A stretch of 45,639 nt of DNA from an uncultured Oscillibacter sp. (GCA_902476875.1 CABSFC010000009.1:1-45639); one strand, 5' to 3'; counted from the first letter of the stretch, positions 16,344 through 24,368 are shown. Translations and numbers: made by a program. Notes: generated by a model from the sequence alone, not told the origin.

Positions 16344-17365
16344 TGCATGAATTTGAAGAATTGACCTGTCTGCCCGGTACCGACCGGGAACGGAGATGGC
16401 TGGAGGAGCGGATGACAACGCTGAGCGAAAAGGAAAAAGAAATTACCGGAGCTATCAGCATCAGCTGTCAGCCCACAACGATGGCGGAGGCCATTAACCA
16501 CCTGCTCTCCATGGAGGAATACCAGATTTGCTTCCCCGCGGGCAGCTACGCGCAGCTGGGGGAGTTCTATCTGCGCCACGAGTCATCCGTGCCGGACACA
16601 GCGATCCCCTATGCGGATTTAGACAAGTTGGGAACGATGTATGAGGACAGGCACCCTGGCCTGTTTGTTGGGAACTGCTTCGTCGTGTATCCAACCGCTC
16701 CTCTCATTCCGCACTATACAGGGCAGGAAGCCATCATCCCTGAAGACACAGGCTGGAGCGTCAAGGTAAAGCTGGCTTCACCCGCTGTGCCGGATGGCGT
16801 GTGGCTGCGGCTGCCGGACTATTCCCGTGCGAATGATGGGAAACCAGATGAAGTGGCGTTGGCGTTACAGGCACTGAAGGTTCGGAGCCTGGACGCCTGT
16901 ACCCTGCTGGACGCGCAATGCATTCTGCTGGAAGCCGGGAATCTCATGGAGCAGTACGATAACGCGGTAGACCTGGTCAACGACGGGAATGATCTGGGTT
17001 ATGTACTGGATGAGCAGGGCCAGGGAATGCCGCACTTTATGGAGCGGTTTGCCGCCGCGCTGGAATACGAGGACTGCCGCGATCTCCGCCACGCCCTGGA
17101 TATCTCACAGAACCTCCACTGCTATGAGTGGGTCGCCTGTGGAGGGTTGCTGGATTTTGGCAAGAAAACGCTGCGGGAGCAAGGCGTCCCTGAGGAACTC
17201 CTCGACTCCGGCTGTATCGACCTGGAGAGCTACGCCTCCGGGCTGTTGGAGGAAGCCGGGTATGTCCTGACCGGGGATGAATCCGCCTATATCGCCCGGA
17301 ACAGCCGGAAATTCATCTATGAGCGAAGCACCCCGAGGGAGGCGGGGATGACGATGCAGCAATAG
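16340..17365 (+). CDS. ArdA-related ICE protein (third copy)
   Basis: 341 residues. The C-terminal two thirds, with LDACTLLDAQCILLEAGNL, AVDLVNDGNDLGYVLDEQG and LRHALDISQNLHCYEWV, are a module I know from ICE proteins annotated as antirestriction (ArdA) in gut Clostridia. The N-terminal 60 residues, with a coiled-coil-like RRWLEERMTTLSEKEKEI, differ from the other two. It ends EAGMTMQQ with no gene directly behind it (a terminator follows), so here the GMTM tail cannot be explained by a downstream SD. Overlaps the upstream gene by ATGATG. Confidence 0.6.
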   Translation: MMHEFEELTCLPGTDRERRWLEERMTTLSEKEKEITGAISISCQPTTMAEAINHLLSMEEYQICFPAGSYAQLGEFYLRHESSVPDTAIPYADLDKLGTMYEDRHPGLFVGNCFVVYPTAPLIPHYTGQEAIIPEDTGWSVKVKLASPAVPDGVWLRLPDYSRANDGKPDEVALALQALKVRSLDACTLLDAQCILLEAGNLMEQYDNAVDLVNDGNDLGYVLDEQGQGMPHFMERFAAALEYEDCRDLRHALDISQNLHCYEWVACGGLLDFGKKTLREQGVPEELLDSGCIDLESYASGLLEEAGYVLTGDESAYIARNSRKFIYERSTPREAGMTMQQ

Positions 17366-17379
17366 TTATCACAACGATA

Positions 17380-17421
17380 GGGGCCGTTTTTCCGAAAGGG
17401 ACAACGGCCCCTTCTTTTTTT
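17380..17421 (+). terminator. intrinsic terminator after the ArdA-related cluster
   Basis: GGGGCCGTT (17380-17388) pairs with AACGGCCCC (17403-17411), followed by TTC and seven T. Confidence 0.85.
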
Positions 17422-17425
17422 GCGC

Positions 17426-17454
17426 CCTTTTTCGGAAAAGCAGCCCCGGAAAGG
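17426..17454 (+). promoter_or_regulatory. SD-sequestering hairpin before the winged-helix gene
   Basis: CCTTTTTCGG (17426-17435) can pair with CCGGAAAGG (17446-17454), which contains the SD of the TTG start at 17463. Nearly the same sequence as at 10272-10304, again directly behind a terminator. Confidence 0.45.
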
Positions 17455-17462
17455 AGCGGAAA

Positions 17463-17780
17463 TTGCGTGAAGAAAAGTTATTGGCCTACCTGAAAGGCGC
17501 CTGTTCAGGCAGACGGTATACCATCAAAAGCGCCGAATTAGAACAGGTGCTTGGCATCGGCGGGACGGACCTGCGAAAGCTGGTGAACCGGCTTCGCAGG
17601 AAGGGAGTCCCCATCGGGAGCAGCAGGGACGGGTACTTCTACGCCCGGACCGCCGGTGAGGTGTACGGCACGATCCGCCAGCTTCAGGTCATGGTTTCCG
17701 GGCTGGAGGCCGCGATCCAAGGATTGGAGCGGGCGCTGGAGGATTTCGGCCCGGTGGAGCCGGGAGGGGGGCCTCCTTGA
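17463..17780 (+). CDS. small winged-helix DNA-binding protein
   Basis: 105 residues. LLAYLKGACSGRRYTIKSAE, then LGIGGTDLRKLVNRLRRKGV and the wing PIGSSRDGYFYA look like a winged helix of the kind found in replication or host-nuclease-related phage proteins. The C-terminal part (IRQLQVMVSGLEAAIQGLERAL) is a likely coiled coil for dimerisation. The start is TTG with AAAGGAGCGG in front; a GTG four bases later is out of frame. Its stop overlaps the TTG of the adenine methylase gene, so a regulatory link between the two is plausible. Confidence 0.65.
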   Translation: MREEKLLAYLKGACSGRRYTIKSAELEQVLGIGGTDLRKLVNRLRRKGVPIGSSRDGYFYARTAGEVYGTIRQLQVMVSGLEAAIQGLERALEDFGPVEPGGGPP

Positions 17781-18601
17781 ACAGCTACATGAGCTGGGTG
17801 GGCGGCAAAAAGGCGCTGCGGGAGGAAGTGGTCAGGCGGTTTCCCCTGTACTACGAGCGGTACATCGAGGTCTTCGGCGGAGGCGGCTGGGTGCTGTTCC
17901 ACAAGAACCCTGGCAACGACTTCGAGGTCTACAACGACTATAACGGACTCCTTGCCAATCTGTACCGCTGTGTGCGGGAAAAGCCGGATCTGCTCATCAA
18001 CTCCCTGAAGTATGTACTCAACTCCCGTGAGGATTTCGAGCGGGTGCGGCTGGCCCTGGACACCCGGCGGCGAACCACGGATGTGCAGCGGGCATCCTGG
18101 TTCTATCAGATCATCCGCTACAGCTACGCCTCGGCCCTGACCAGCTTCGGCAGCCAGCCCCATGACATGTGGGCCAACTTCCCGCTGATCGAGCAGGCCC
18201 ACCGGCGTCTTGCCAAAGTGGTGGTGGAGAACAAGGACTTCGAGAAGCTCATCCGGCAGTACGACCGCCCCACGAGCCTGTTCTACTGCGACCCGCCCTA
18301 CCACGCCACGGAGGGGTACTACCAGAACATTGGCGAAGGCGGCTTTACGGAGAAAGACCATATCCGCCTGCGGGACGCGCTGCTGTCCATGGACGGCAAA
18401 TTTCTGCTGTCTTATAACGACGACGCCTTTGTCCGGGAGCTGTACAACGCCCCCAATATCCAGATCGAGCCGGTGACCCGGCTGAACAACATCCGGCAGC
18501 GGTATGACCCCAACTGCCAGTTTGCCGAGCTGCTCATCGCCAATTACGACATGTCCGAGCGCGGGCGGAGCATGGCGCAGCTCAATCTATTTGACTTTTA
18601 A
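17777..18601 (+). CDS. Dam-type DNA adenine N6-methyltransferase (D12 class)
   Basis: 274 residues. SAM-binding motif VFGGGGWVLF near residue 34 and catalytic DPPY in FYCDPPYHA near residue 173 define a D12-class (Dam/DpnM) enzyme, which methylates adenine in a short DNA site. No restriction gene is beside it, so it is an orphan methylase that probably guards the ICE against host restriction. The last residues, AQLNLFDF, match the bacterial beta-clamp binding motif QLxLF. It starts with TTG overlapping the previous stop, with GGGAGGGG as SD. The motif order FGGGG-DPPY is normal for this class. Confidence 0.88.
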   Translation: MNSYMSWVGGKKALREEVVRRFPLYYERYIEVFGGGGWVLFHKNPGNDFEVYNDYNGLLANLYRCVREKPDLLINSLKYVLNSREDFERVRLALDTRRRTTDVQRASWFYQIIRYSYASALTSFGSQPHDMWANFPLIEQAHRRLAKVVVENKDFEKLIRQYDRPTSLFYCDPPYHATEGYYQNIGEGGFTEKDHIRLRDALLSMDGKFLLSYNDDAFVRELYNAPNIQIEPVTRLNNIRQRYDPNCQFAELLIANYDMSERGRSMAQLNLFDF

Positions 18602-18616
18602 CAGGAGGACACGACT

Positions 18617-19120
18617 ATGAAATTTTTGAAAGAGGTTACCGACAAGGGCCTCCAACTCCCCCTTGCCTCCCTGAAGCTGTGCGGCTTTGAGGACGGTGAA
18701 AAAGCGGAATTCCACACGTCGGGATCCGTGCTGGTGGTGCTGAAGCAGCGCATGACCGCCATGGAGTTGATCCGGGCCGCCCGGCAGCTTCAGGAGCTTT
18801 CTGTTGAACTGACCACCCATCTGGCCAAGGTCTGCGGCCCCTGTGACGGCTGCGACGGCGACTGCCCCCTCGGAGACTGGAAGGATAGCGGGATCGACCT
18901 CCCGGCCGATCTGCGGGCGGAGGCCGGCATCCCCCAGGATGCCAAGCTGTGCGCCTATGTGGATGAGGACGAGGGCACGGTGACCATCGCCGAGGCCGAC
19001 TACGATTACGACCTGCGGGATGTGCCGCCTGAGATCATGGAGATGCTGACCTCCGCCAACGTGTGCATCGGGGAGCTGGAGGAGCGGCTCATGCTGGGGG
19101 ACACCGTCTATGGCGGCTGA
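18617..19120 (+). CDS. AbrB/SpoVT-like ICE protein with cysteine cluster
   Basis: 167 residues. The first 45 residues (VTDKGLQLPLASLKLCGFEDGEKAEF with LVVLKQR) resemble an AbrB-type swapped-hairpin DNA-binding unit. A cysteine patch CGPCDGCDGDCPL (residues about 74-86) may hold a metal. A second AbrB-like half follows (LPADLRAEAGIPQDAKLCAY). Related proteins sit next to Dam in other Firmicutes ICEs. SD CAGGAGGACA, ATG start. The end overlaps the next gene by 11 bases. Confidence 0.65.
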   Translation: MKFLKEVTDKGLQLPLASLKLCGFEDGEKAEFHTSGSVLVVLKQRMTAMELIRAARQLQELSVELTTHLAKVCGPCDGCDGDCPLGDWKDSGIDLPADLRAEAGIPQDAKLCAYVDEDEGTVTIAEADYDYDLRDVPPEIMEMLTSANVCIGELEERLMLGDTVYGG

Positions 19121-19862
19121 GTTTCCCCGCCTTTACCCTTACTCATTCAGTAAGGCAGAGGAATTGGAAGAACGCCCTCAGTATGAGGAGAGCTTTTATA
19201 TCAATGTGGAATGCGCCGGCGCCATTGAGCAAGCGATCCGTGACCATTCCTCCGGCGATGGACTCCGGGAGAATTGCGCGAAATCTGTGTTGGAGCGTTA
19301 TGGCTTTAAGCGGGTGAACTTCGTTCTTGCCAATTCCGTGAAACAGCATAAAAATCCTGAGCTGATCAGCGAGGACGCCCGCCGGTGGTGCGGCAAAACC
19401 TGTGTTCCTCTTGACAGGTTTGTCCGTTATTTCAAAGTAAACGCCGACGCACCGCTGCTGGAGGCGTTTATCCTTCAGACCCGGCAGGCATACCAGGCGC
19501 TGGGGCTGTTTGATGCGGGGCATTGCGCTGGTGACCGGCATGAGCAGGATTACGAGGACAAGGTGCTGGTACTCAGCCCCGAGGCGCTCCGCGAGAGCTG
19601 TTGGACTCCCCAAAATCAGCTCTGGTACGCCCACGATGGCTTTGGGTGCCGCCCCAGTGCCATTGGCCGCTCCATTCGGGCCACCTGCCTGGGCGATGGG
19701 GAGATGGCCCGCTGGAACCGCTCCGACTTCATCGGTGCGCTGGACGGGCAGTATCTGCCGGACTGGGCGGAGGAAAAACTTGCGGAGCTGCACGGCCCGG
19801 AGCAGAAACAACCTGACGGCCCCACGATGGGCCGCATGACAATGGAAGGAGGCGTGCTGTGA
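19110..19862 (+). CDS. DUF3849-type ICE protein
   Basis: 250 residues. The core RPQYEESFYINVECAGAIEQ followed by LRENCAKSVLERYGFKRVNF and VLANSVKQH is the DUF3849 pattern, a domain of mobile-element polyvalent proteins with no known activity. The C-terminal half (LFDAGHCAGDRHEQDYEDKV and ARWNRSDFIGAL) is also common in ICE proteins. The tail reads TMGRMTMEGGVL, carrying the GMTM-like motif and a GGAGG SD for the next GTG. Its own start is inside the preceding gene. Confidence 0.7.
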   Translation: MAAEFPRLYPYSFSKAEELEERPQYEESFYINVECAGAIEQAIRDHSSGDGLRENCAKSVLERYGFKRVNFVLANSVKQHKNPELISEDARRWCGKTCVPLDRFVRYFKVNADAPLLEAFILQTRQAYQALGLFDAGHCAGDRHEQDYEDKVLVLSPEALRESCWTPQNQLWYAHDGFGCRPSAIGRSIRATCLGDGEMARWNRSDFIGALDGQYLPDWAEEKLAELHGPEQKQPDGPTMGRMTMEGGVL

Positions 19863-20263
19863 AAGTATCATTCTATACCATCGACGATCTGCGGCTGGGG
19901 TATGACCCCAAGGGCGTGACCGGCTGGCGGCTGTCCCGGTTCCTGTCCCTGGCGGACGCGCTGGAGCATTACCGTTCCCTTTCTGGCCTCGGCGCCAAGT
20001 CCATTGGCCCGAGCGACGGTATTCATGTGCTGGAACTGATCCGCCACCTTCCGCCGTTCCCCGACGCGTCGGAGGGCTTGGACACACTGGCCGCTGACTA
20101 CCGGGTATTTCCGCTTTGGAGAGAGTGCGGAGAGGCAGCGGACGCCACTGAGGTCTGTACCTCCGCCCTGCGTATCAGACATCGCCTGATCAATGGCCGG
20201 CCCATCCCCATGTCCGCAAAGAGGAATACTTGCGTATGCATACAAAGACGCCCAATCAGTTGA
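19859..20263 (+). CDS. ICE hypothetical protein, possibly shortened
   Basis: 134 residues, starting at GTG 19859 (GGAAGGAGG SD) in overlap with the preceding stop. FYTIDDLRLGYDPKGVTGWR and LADALEHYRSL are typical of a small ICE protein family I have seen beside DUF3849 genes; function unknown. The last 20 or so residues (KRNTCVCIQRRPIS) look unlike the rest, and the frame overlaps the next gene by 28 bases. A frameshift near 20220 may therefore have cut off the original C-terminus. Confidence 0.5.
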   Translation: MKVSFYTIDDLRLGYDPKGVTGWRLSRFLSLADALEHYRSLSGLGAKSIGPSDGIHVLELIRHLPPFPDASEGLDTLAADYRVFPLWRECGEAADATEVCTSALRIRHRLINGRPIPMSAKRNTCVCIQRRPIS

Positions 20264-21195
20264 ACGGCCATGGCCGGATCGTTGGCGAATTTACCGCTGC
20301 CTCTACCGGGGATGAACTTGTGCTTTGCGTTTGCTTTGCAGACGGAACCATTGAAAAAGCCTATGAGCGCAGAGCTGTTTCGGAGGACAGCGTGGAAGTC
20401 ATCCAGCACATGAACCGGGATCGAAATGGCAGTTATTATACGACAAGGCGCGTTTACCGTTCGCCGGACAGCGCGGTTGTAAATCCGGCTGAACCGCCGC
20501 TGACAGATGAGGAACGCACCCGGATGCACTTGGAATCGCTCCGGCGGTCCGCGATCCGGCATATCCGCGAGTCCACGGGCAAATCCATGCCGGTAAAGCA
20601 CAACCTGCTGTCCACAATGAGACATTGGCTGGATGTACAGGCCCCAAACAGTCATACGCGGGAATATGAAGCACTTTCAGAAATCGCTGCAGCGTTTGAA
20701 AATGAATTGAAAATGGAGGAGGAACTGACAATGAGCAAAGCAAAAACACCTGTGGAGACCCCCGCCAGGACAACTGGCCAGCAGTATCCGCCCATGCAGG
20801 TGGAGGTGAAGATCCACGCCCTGCACACCAGCGGCCCCGTCCTTGCCAACGCCTCGGTCGATCTGAACGGCTGCTTCGCCATCCGCGGCGTGAAAGTCGT
20901 GGATAGCGAAAGCGGGCCGTTCATCTCCATGCCCCGGTACAAAGCGGGCGGCGAGTATAAGGACGTCTGTTTTCCCTGCACCGCGTCGTCGCAAGCTCCA
21001 TATCCTTCGCTTCCGGGCAAAACCCGAAAGCTCACTCATTCCGCTGCTCCTCCTTTTCATGGCAGACCCGCTGCGCTGGGTTCTGCCATGATGTTCCATC
21101 AGGCGGTGCTGGACGCCTACCAGCAGGCGCTGGAGCAGATCCCCCAGCGGCAGCAGGGAGAAGCGCCGAATCCCGGCATGGGCATGAGTATGTAA
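20236..21195 (+). CDS. SpoVG-like protein fused to an unknown N-terminal domain
   Basis: One open frame of 319 residues. Residues 1-165 are unrecognised (ELVLCVCFADGTIEKAYERR; LLSTMRHWLDVQAPNSHTRE). From the internal ATG at 20731, which has its own GGAGGAGG, comes a SpoVG-like domain: MQVEVKIHALHTSGPVLANA, LNGCFAIRGVKV, FISMPRYKAGGEYKDVCFPC. So a separate SpoVG product may also be made. SpoVG proteins bind nucleic acid and regulate cell division and expression. Between CFPCTA and AVLDAYQQAL about 30 extra residues are inserted (see findings). The protein ends NPGMGMSM, a tail variant. Confidence 0.6.
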   Translation: MHTKTPNQLNGHGRIVGEFTAASTGDELVLCVCFADGTIEKAYERRAVSEDSVEVIQHMNRDRNGSYYTTRRVYRSPDSAVVNPAEPPLTDEERTRMHLESLRRSAIRHIRESTGKSMPVKHNLLSTMRHWLDVQAPNSHTREYEALSEIAAAFENELKMEEELTMSKAKTPVETPARTTGQQYPPMQVEVKIHALHTSGPVLANASVDLNGCFAIRGVKVVDSESGPFISMPRYKAGGEYKDVCFPCTASSQAPYPSLPGKTRKLTHSAAPPFHGRPAALGSAMMFHQAVLDAYQQALEQIPQRQQGEAPNPGMGMSM

Positions 21196-21209
21196 GAGGA
21201 GGAACAACC

Positions 21210-22115
21210 ATGAAAAAGACATTTTCACTTTGCGTTATGGCCTTGACGCTGGCCATGGCGCTGTCCGTCAGCGCCTTCGCCGCGGACACCGCCGCGGCAC
21301 GCTACCCCACTTCCGTCAACCGCAGCGAGGACGGGACGGAGATCAGGAAGATCTATGACCTGTCTCCCGCGGAAGACCCCGTCGGCATCCCCCGCTCGGA
21401 CTTTGAGCAGGACGGCTTCCGCTACACCCTGACCGACCTCTTAAAGCAGGAACTGCCTGAATATGAGGAGCGGCAGCATACGGAGACGGTGTCTCTTACG
21501 AGCAAAAACAAGGATATGGCCTCGGTGCTGGCTCTGCTGCCCCAGGAGCGGGAGTTCGTCACAGACGACGGCCTGACCGGGACGCTGACCCTCCAGCTGG
21601 ACACCGTCCAGGTGGAGGCGGCGGGATATGGCAGTTCCACGAAAGAAGTTTCCGCCACCCGCAGCTATCCCAATCTGGCAGGCCAGGATACCCAGTACAT
21701 CCCCAAGACCATTGAGGACAATGGCCGCACCCTGACTCTCCAGAACATCGACTGGCAGACGGACAACACCGCCGCCACGGACGGTTACGCCCTGGGCGAC
21801 CGCTTTACCGCAGTCGCCACCTATACCGGCAGCGCCACCAGCAGCTACGTCAAAGGCTACACCGTTACCGCCGACTACACCGGCACAGTCAGTCGGATTG
21901 CCCTCAATAAAACCCGCTATGTGGCGATCTTTGAGGGTGAAGCCATTGCGCCCGTCGTGGAAGTGCCGGATATTGGCGTCGCTGCCGCGCGGTTCAACTG
22001 GGCCTATGTGCTGGTGCCGCTGGGGATCGTCGCCGCCGCTGGCGGCGGCATCGGCATTGCGGTATTCCTGAAGCACCGGCGTGAGTCTGATGAAAGTGAG
22101 GGTGATCCCGAATGA
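21210..22115 (+). CDS. membrane-anchored surface protein of the ICE
   Basis: 301 residues. An N-terminal signal peptide (MKKTFSLCVMALTLAMALSV, cleavage near AFAA) and one C-terminal membrane helix (WAYVLVPLGIVAAAGGGIG) followed by a charged tail show a protein that is mostly outside the cell and anchored at its end. The ectodomain is beta-rich with TLTLQLDTVQVEA and repeated YTG/TY segments. The family is widespread in Firmicutes ICEs next to a sortase, as here, and is usually listed as a conjugation-linked surface protein. It overlaps the sortase gene by four bases, so a joint role in building a surface structure is likely. Confidence 0.65.
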   Translation: MKKTFSLCVMALTLAMALSVSAFAADTAAARYPTSVNRSEDGTEIRKIYDLSPAEDPVGIPRSDFEQDGFRYTLTDLLKQELPEYEERQHTETVSLTSKNKDMASVLALLPQEREFVTDDGLTGTLTLQLDTVQVEAAGYGSSTKEVSATRSYPNLAGQDTQYIPKTIEDNGRTLTLQNIDWQTDNTAATDGYALGDRFTAVATYTGSATSSYVKGYTVTADYTGTVSRIALNKTRYVAIFEGEAIAPVVEVPDIGVAAARFNWAYVLVPLGIVAAAGGGIGIAVFLKHRRESDESEGDPE

Positions 22116-22912
22116 AGAAACTGAGTATGCTGCTTTCGGCCCTTTGTCTGGTCGCTTCCCTGACCGTGAGCGCCAGCGCCGCGGGGCCGCTGACGTACAC
22201 CGTTGACGCGCCGGATGGCCCGGATTACGGCAAGCCCACCTCCATTGAGGGGGTGCATACCGCCGACGGCGGCGCCATGAAGAATGAGGACGTCAGCAAA
22301 AACGCCGCCCTCATCCCGCCCGCATTCGGCAGTCCCAGCGCCGACACACTGAACACCGGCACGCCGCTGACGCCCAATCTGGCCCCCGGCTATATGGCTG
22401 CCGCAGGCGCCGTGATCAATGGAACAGGTTCTGCCGTGGCAGTTCCCGGCAGCTCTATCCCCATCTCCTCCAGCAGCTCGGTCACTGCTTCCACCGGCTA
22501 CACGGAGGTGACCAGCGATCTCTACTACTCCGCGGGCCACTTGGGAACGCTGAAGATCCCCGCCATTGATCTGACGGTAAAGATCTACGAGGGTACAGAC
22601 AGCGCGGCACTGAAGAAAGGCGCCGGGCACTTTGAGGAGACCTCCATCTGGGATGGAAACGTGGCTCTGGCCGCCCACAACAGGGGGACAAACAGCTATT
22701 TCGGCAAGATCCACACACTGGAAATGGGTGACAAGATCACCCTGACCACCAAGCTGGGCACCCGCACCTACAAGGTGGCCTCGGTAGCAAAGGTCAATGA
22801 AACAGACCGAAGCGCCCTTGCGGCCACCACGGAGAATACGCTCACGCTGTACACCTGCGTCCGGGATCAGCGGGACTACCGCTGGTGCGTCCGGGCGGTG
22901 GAAGCCAAGTGA
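22112..22912 (+). CDS. ICE sortase
   Basis: 266 residues with signal peptide (MKKLSMLLSALCLVASLTV). The sortase fold is shown by LKIPAIDLTVKIYEG, the catalytic His in ALAAHNRG near residue 190, the catalytic Cys in TLYTC near residue 249, and an Arg shortly after (DYRWCVR). Sortases cut LPxTG-type signals and join the protein to the wall or to another subunit. The likely substrate in this window is the big adhesin at 24365, which ends LPRTGY. A 100-residue Ser/Thr/Gly-rich linker separates the signal peptide from the catalytic domain. Coupled to the surface protein upstream (ATGA overlap). Confidence 0.85.
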   Translation: MKKLSMLLSALCLVASLTVSASAAGPLTYTVDAPDGPDYGKPTSIEGVHTADGGAMKNEDVSKNAALIPPAFGSPSADTLNTGTPLTPNLAPGYMAAAGAVINGTGSAVAVPGSSIPISSSSSVTASTGYTEVTSDLYYSAGHLGTLKIPAIDLTVKIYEGTDSAALKKGAGHFEETSIWDGNVALAAHNRGTNSYFGKIHTLEMGDKITLTTKLGTRTYKVASVAKVNETDRSALAATTENTLTLYTCVRDQRDYRWCVRAVEAK

Positions 22913-22955
22913 TGCTATGAACGGAAAAACTGTGCTGTGGAGAGGAGGTGAAAGC

Positions 22956-23318
22956 GTGGAGCAGAAAACCGCTTTGGAAAAGCTGGAGCATACCATGAGC
23001 AATGAATTTGCCGCCCTTGTCCGCGGATGGGACGCGAGTCCGCTGGGTGAAAAGCTGAGAAATCTGGAGCATATTCTGGCGGCGCGGCAAGTTGTGTCGA
23101 GACTGCCGGACATCCTTTCGGAAGACGCCGCCGCGTCTCTTCTGACGCTGGAGAAACCGCTGGAAACCGTGGCGGATCAGTGGCTGGAAGAATGCGGCCT
23201 GGATCGCGGACAGGACGACGCCCTGACCCGCTGTGTGGATGTTCTGTGCGGCCGTGACGCGCCGGAAGTGCGGCCGGAACCCCTCGACGGCCCCGGCGCT
23301 GGAATGACGATGTGCTGA
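22956..23318 (+). CDS. DUF3848-type ICE protein
   Basis: 120 residues from GTG 22956, which has AGGAGGTG six bases ahead; the open frame continues upstream without any SD. The helical domain (ALEKLEHTMSNEFAALVRGW, LLTLEKPLETVADQWLEEC) aligns by eye with the protein at 42912, where LLQYEKPLEVVCRRWLSEQ stands at the same place; both fit DUF3848. Function unknown. It ends GAGMTMC with no overlapping gene behind, a clean example of the shared tail. Confidence 0.65.
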   Translation: MEQKTALEKLEHTMSNEFAALVRGWDASPLGEKLRNLEHILAARQVVSRLPDILSEDAAASLLTLEKPLETVADQWLEECGLDRGQDDALTRCVDVLCGRDAPEVRPEPLDGPGAGMTMC

Positions 23319-23368
23319 TTTGTCCATTCCGCTTCGTTTTCGGCGTCGCTTTTCTCCGCTCTTCCCAC

Positions 23369-23397
23369 TCGACTTTCACAATTCCTTTTGGTATTGT
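23369..23397 (+). promoter_or_regulatory. ICE promoter P2
   Basis: TCGACT (23369-23374), 17 bases, TATTGT (23392-23397). TGGTATTGT-N5-TTACCAAAA around the -10 is identical to P1 outside the five variable bases, and also forms a TTTTGGTA/TACCAAAA inverted repeat. The CAP-domain gene starts 47 bases downstream. Confidence 0.65.
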
Positions 23398-23444
23398 GTT
23401 GCTTACCAAAAGCCCACAATAGTTTGGAAATGGAGGAAACCAGT

Positions 23445-24218
23445 ATGAGCAGAGAGAAAAACACGCTGCGGCAAGCCGCGGGCGTGCTTGCCGGTATGGT
23501 GATGGGCGCCGCTATGACCGGCGGGGCGTTCGCGTCGTCCAGGATCATGGCCGAGCCAACCTGGCAGCCCATCTACGTGGACGGGCAGCAGGTGCGGATG
23601 ACGGCGTACAACATTGCGGGCAATAACTACGTCAAGCTCCGGGATATCGGCCAGCAGGTCGGCTTCAACGTGTACTGGGACAATGGCGTCCAGGTGGACA
23701 GCGGTTCTCCCTATACCGGAGAACCGCCCGCGGCCGCTTCCCAGACTGCCGCCGTATCCCAGGCCGATACTGAAGCGGTGCGTCAAGAGATCGTGGATCT
23801 GACCAACGCCCTCCGGCAAGGACAGCGGCTCCAGCCGCTGAAAGTCAATGCGCTGCTGACCCAGGCCGCCCAAGTCCGGGCGGAGGAACTGGCGGCCTCG
23901 ACCACCTACGCCCACACCCGCCCAAATGGTGAAGCCTACTATACTGTTACGGACTGCCCGTACCTGGCGGAAAATCTGCACCGGGTCGCGGATCTCTACC
24001 TCGGCCAGCAGAAGCTGGAACTGGCGTCCTATGTGGTGGACTCCTGGGCTGGCTCCGACACCCACCGTACAAACCTGCTGAACAGCCAACTCTCAGATGT
24101 CGGCGTCGGGCTGGCGCGGGGCGTCAATGCCAGCGGGCAGGACTGCTGGTACTGCGTCCAGCTGTTCCTGTATGACGGCTGCGCGGTCACATGGGTGGAC
24201 GCGCCCGCCATAAAGTAA
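23445..24218 (+). CDS. secreted CAP-domain (SCP/PR1) protein with copper-amine-oxidase-like N-terminal domain
   Basis: 257 residues from ATG 23445 (GGAGGAAACC SD). The N-terminus has a membrane/signal segment (LRQAAGVLAGMVMGAAMTGG). Then comes a short stalk domain with YVKLRDIGQQVGFNVYWDN, typical of the copper amine oxidase N-terminal-like repeat of clostridial wall proteins. A CAP domain follows: VDLTNALRQGQRLQPLKVNA, AAQVRAEELA, THRTNLLNSQLSDVGVGLA and YWV-like CWYCVQLF. It is secreted or wall-bound; bacterial CAP proteins have varied or unknown roles. Own promoter P2 and terminator, so it is a separately controlled ICE cargo gene. Confidence 0.75.
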   Translation: MSREKNTLRQAAGVLAGMVMGAAMTGGAFASSRIMAEPTWQPIYVDGQQVRMTAYNIAGNNYVKLRDIGQQVGFNVYWDNGVQVDSGSPYTGEPPAAASQTAAVSQADTEAVRQEIVDLTNALRQGQRLQPLKVNALLTQAAQVRAEELAASTTYAHTRPNGEAYYTVTDCPYLAENLHRVADLYLGQQKLELASYVVDSWAGSDTHRTNLLNSQLSDVGVGLARGVNASGQDCWYCVQLFLYDGCAVTWVDAPAIK

Positions 24219-24256
24219 CATTCCGTTCCCTCGAAGATCCCAAAAATTCTGTCTGA

Positions 24257-24288
24257 AAGCTGTCCCATGAAAATGGGACAGCTTTTTT
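24257..24288 (+). terminator. terminator between CAP gene and adhesin
   Basis: AAGCTGTCCCAT (24257-24268), loop GAAA, ATGGGACAGCTT (24273-24284), then more T. A perfect 12-bp stem. Confidence 0.88.
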
Positions 24289-24296
24289 ATTTTCAA

Positions 24297-24367
24297 CCAT
24301 GAGCCGTAAGGAGGTGTATGCTCCCGGCTCATGGCCTCCTTGCGCTCAAATTCAAGGAGGTACTATG
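24297..24367 (+). promoter_or_regulatory. structured leader of the adhesin mRNA with competing SD sequences
   Basis: CCATGAGCCG (24297-24306) pairs with CGGCTCATGG (24325-24334). One anti-SD, CCTCCTT (24335-24341), can pair with either of two identical AAGGAGG copies: the upstream one at 24308-24314 (for a 16-codon leader ORF) or the downstream one at 24354-24360 (SD of the adhesin). Pairing with the downstream copy would hide the adhesin start. Confidence 0.5.
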
Positions 24368-24368
24368 A
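24318..24368 (+). CDS. possible 16-residue leader peptide overlapping the adhesin start
   Basis: ATG at 24318, three bases behind AAGGAGG, opens MLPAHGLLALKFKEVL and stops at TGA 24366-24368, overlapping the adhesin ATG (ATGA). Translation through it would melt the hairpin that covers the adhesin SD. The SD spacing is short, so expression is uncertain. Confidence 0.35.
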   Translation: MLPAHGLLALKFKEVL

